Shown piece by piece: positions 63,328-64,000 of a stretch of 64,000 nucleotides of DNA. The stretch covers positions 542,001-606,000 of the forward strand of contig NZ_CP118224.1 in assembly GCF_030849025.1 (NCBI RefSeq), written 5' to 3'. Under the pieces are notes generated by a model that saw nothing but the letters and a program-made list of their open reading frames with translations, searched no databases and was not told the origin of the DNA. The translations under genes and the position numbers were made by a program. The DNA is from Oceanimonas pelagia. GTDB taxonomy: Bacteria; Pseudomonadota; Gammaproteobacteria; Enterobacterales; Aeromonadaceae. Positions within the stretch are counted from its first letter, which is position 1. Every line of letters starts with the position of its first letter.

Positions 63328-64000
63328 TTACTGGATCAGGCCCTTTTCCCTGAAGTAACGCTCGGCCCCGGCATGCAACGGCAGCGGCAGGCCGGCGGTG
63401 GCCTGGGCCGGATCGATGCCGTTGGCGGCGTTATGGGCATTGCGCAGCGCCGGCAGGTTTTCATAGACCTGTTTTGCCATCTGGTAGGCGGTTTCGTCAG
63501 AGACCTTGTCATGGGTGATCAGCAGGTTGCTGATGGCTACGGTGGGCACGTCGCTGTCCTGGCCGGAGTAGGTGCCTGCCGGGATCACGCCGGGGCGATA
63601 GGCATCGTTGCCGATGCCGGCGACCAGCTCGGCGGGAATGGGAATGAACACCACGGGGGCGTGGGACGCCAGATCGCGAAAGGCGGCCATGCCGAGGCCG
63701 GCAGACTGCAGGGTGGCATCGAGCTGGCGGTTTTTCATCAGCTCCACCGACTCGCCAAAGGGCAGATATTCGGTGCGCTCGAAATCGTCATAGTTCAGCC
63801 CGGCGGCCTGAAAGATGGTACGGGCATTGAGTTCGGTGCCGGAGCGGGGGGCGCCCACCGACACGCGCTTGCCCTTGAGATCTTCCAGGCTGGTGATGCC
63901 GCTGTCGGCCCGGGCCACGATCTGAATGTAGTTGGAATAGGTGGCGCCGATGGCCCGCAGCTTGCTGAGGGGCGCATTGAAGCCGGCCTCTTCCACGCCG
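63328..64000 (-). CDS. TAXI family TRAP transporter solute-binding protein, 5' end outside the window
   Basis: The last ~224 residues are visible; the frame runs off the window edge, so the signal peptide is missing. TAXI features: YIQIVARADSGITSLEDLKGKRVSVGAPRSGTELNARTI, LPFGESVELMKNRQLDATLQSAGL and VPTVAISNLLITHDKVSDETAY. It is the periplasmic receptor for the fused permease 100 bases downstream. Confidence 0.9.
   Translation of the reverse strand, partial: GVEEAGFNAPLSKLRAIGATYSNYIQIVARADSGITSLEDLKGKRVSVGAPRSGTELNARTIFQAAGLNYDDFERTEYLPFGESVELMKNRQLDATLQSAGLGMAAFRDLASHAPVVFIPIPAELVAGIGNDAYRPGVIPAGTYSGQDSDVPTVAISNLLITHDKVSDETAYQMAKQVYENLPALRNAHNAANGIDPAQATAGLPLPLHAGAERYFREKGLIQ

Overview
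The window reads as a stretch of chromosome from a GC-rich gammaproteobacterium. The gene set (tonB-exbB-exbD opposite a HutZ-type gene, a CrbS/CrbR-type pair, Hmp with an NsrR-like site, EttA, PurT, several TRAP transporters) and the protein style suggest a marine or brackish Aeromonadales member such as an Oceanimonas/Zobellella-like organism. That placement is inference; no rRNA or other marker is present. I see no tRNA, rRNA, CRISPR array, phage or insertion sequence.

Layout. 1-4.6 kb: the 3' end of a GABA-type aminotransferase, a copper module (CopZ-like chaperone and CopA ATPase behind a MerR/CueR-type promoter) and purT. 4.8-19.5 kb: a signalling block. It holds two related sets of membrane hybrid kinase (HisKA-HATPase-degenerate receiver-receiver-Hpt) plus soluble double-receiver protein, separated by a chromate transporter on the other strand. 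The second set also has a REC-EAL protein and is followed by a membrane GGDEF-EAL protein with a periplasmic CxxCH motif. The second kinase is split by an apparent frameshift in its MASE1 region. 19.5-26.1 kb: an entericidin-like lipopeptide, a CitE-like lyase, flavohaemoglobin, a DUF4202 protein, a Na+/H+ antiporter-family protein, and an overlapping alpha/beta-hydrolase and M14-peptidase pair.

26.2-34.4 kb: a probable catabolic cluster. It has a LysR regulator divergent from a PhyH dioxygenase, then a GMC oxidoreductase divergent from a TRAP operon (DctP, fused DctQM, a frameshifted GlcG/HbpS-like gene) and an IclR regulator. Two matching 17-bp operator-like sites lie between the GMC and TRAP genes. 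34.4-40.7 kb: a MocR regulator, azlCD, ettA, a 136-bp nested-palindrome element and a BMP-family binding protein. 40.8-43.3 kb: an iron/haem uptake block (tonB-exbB-exbD and hutZ diverging from a Fur box). 43.4-50 kb: a CBS protein, BenE, a RhlE-type helicase, a glycerophosphodiesterase, an SMR transporter, a globin-coupled diguanylate cyclase and a ChaN-type lipoprotein.

50.1-57.8 kb: an MFS transporter overlapping a CrbS-type transporter-kinase, a heptamer tandem repeat, the convergent CrbR-type regulator, another MFS protein and a DUF3108 protein. 57.8-64 kb: dctD-dctB behind a TAXI-type TRAP operon (binding protein cut by the window edge, fused permease, DUF1850 protein).

How it fits together. 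Three separate c-di-GMP enzymes (REC-EAL, haem-c-like GGDEF-EAL, globin GGDEF) and four histidine kinases make this a sensing-heavy region. Small-acid use is served by two TRAP systems, BenE, DctBD and CrbSR. The block at 4.8-19.5 kb is the best candidate for an undescribed system.
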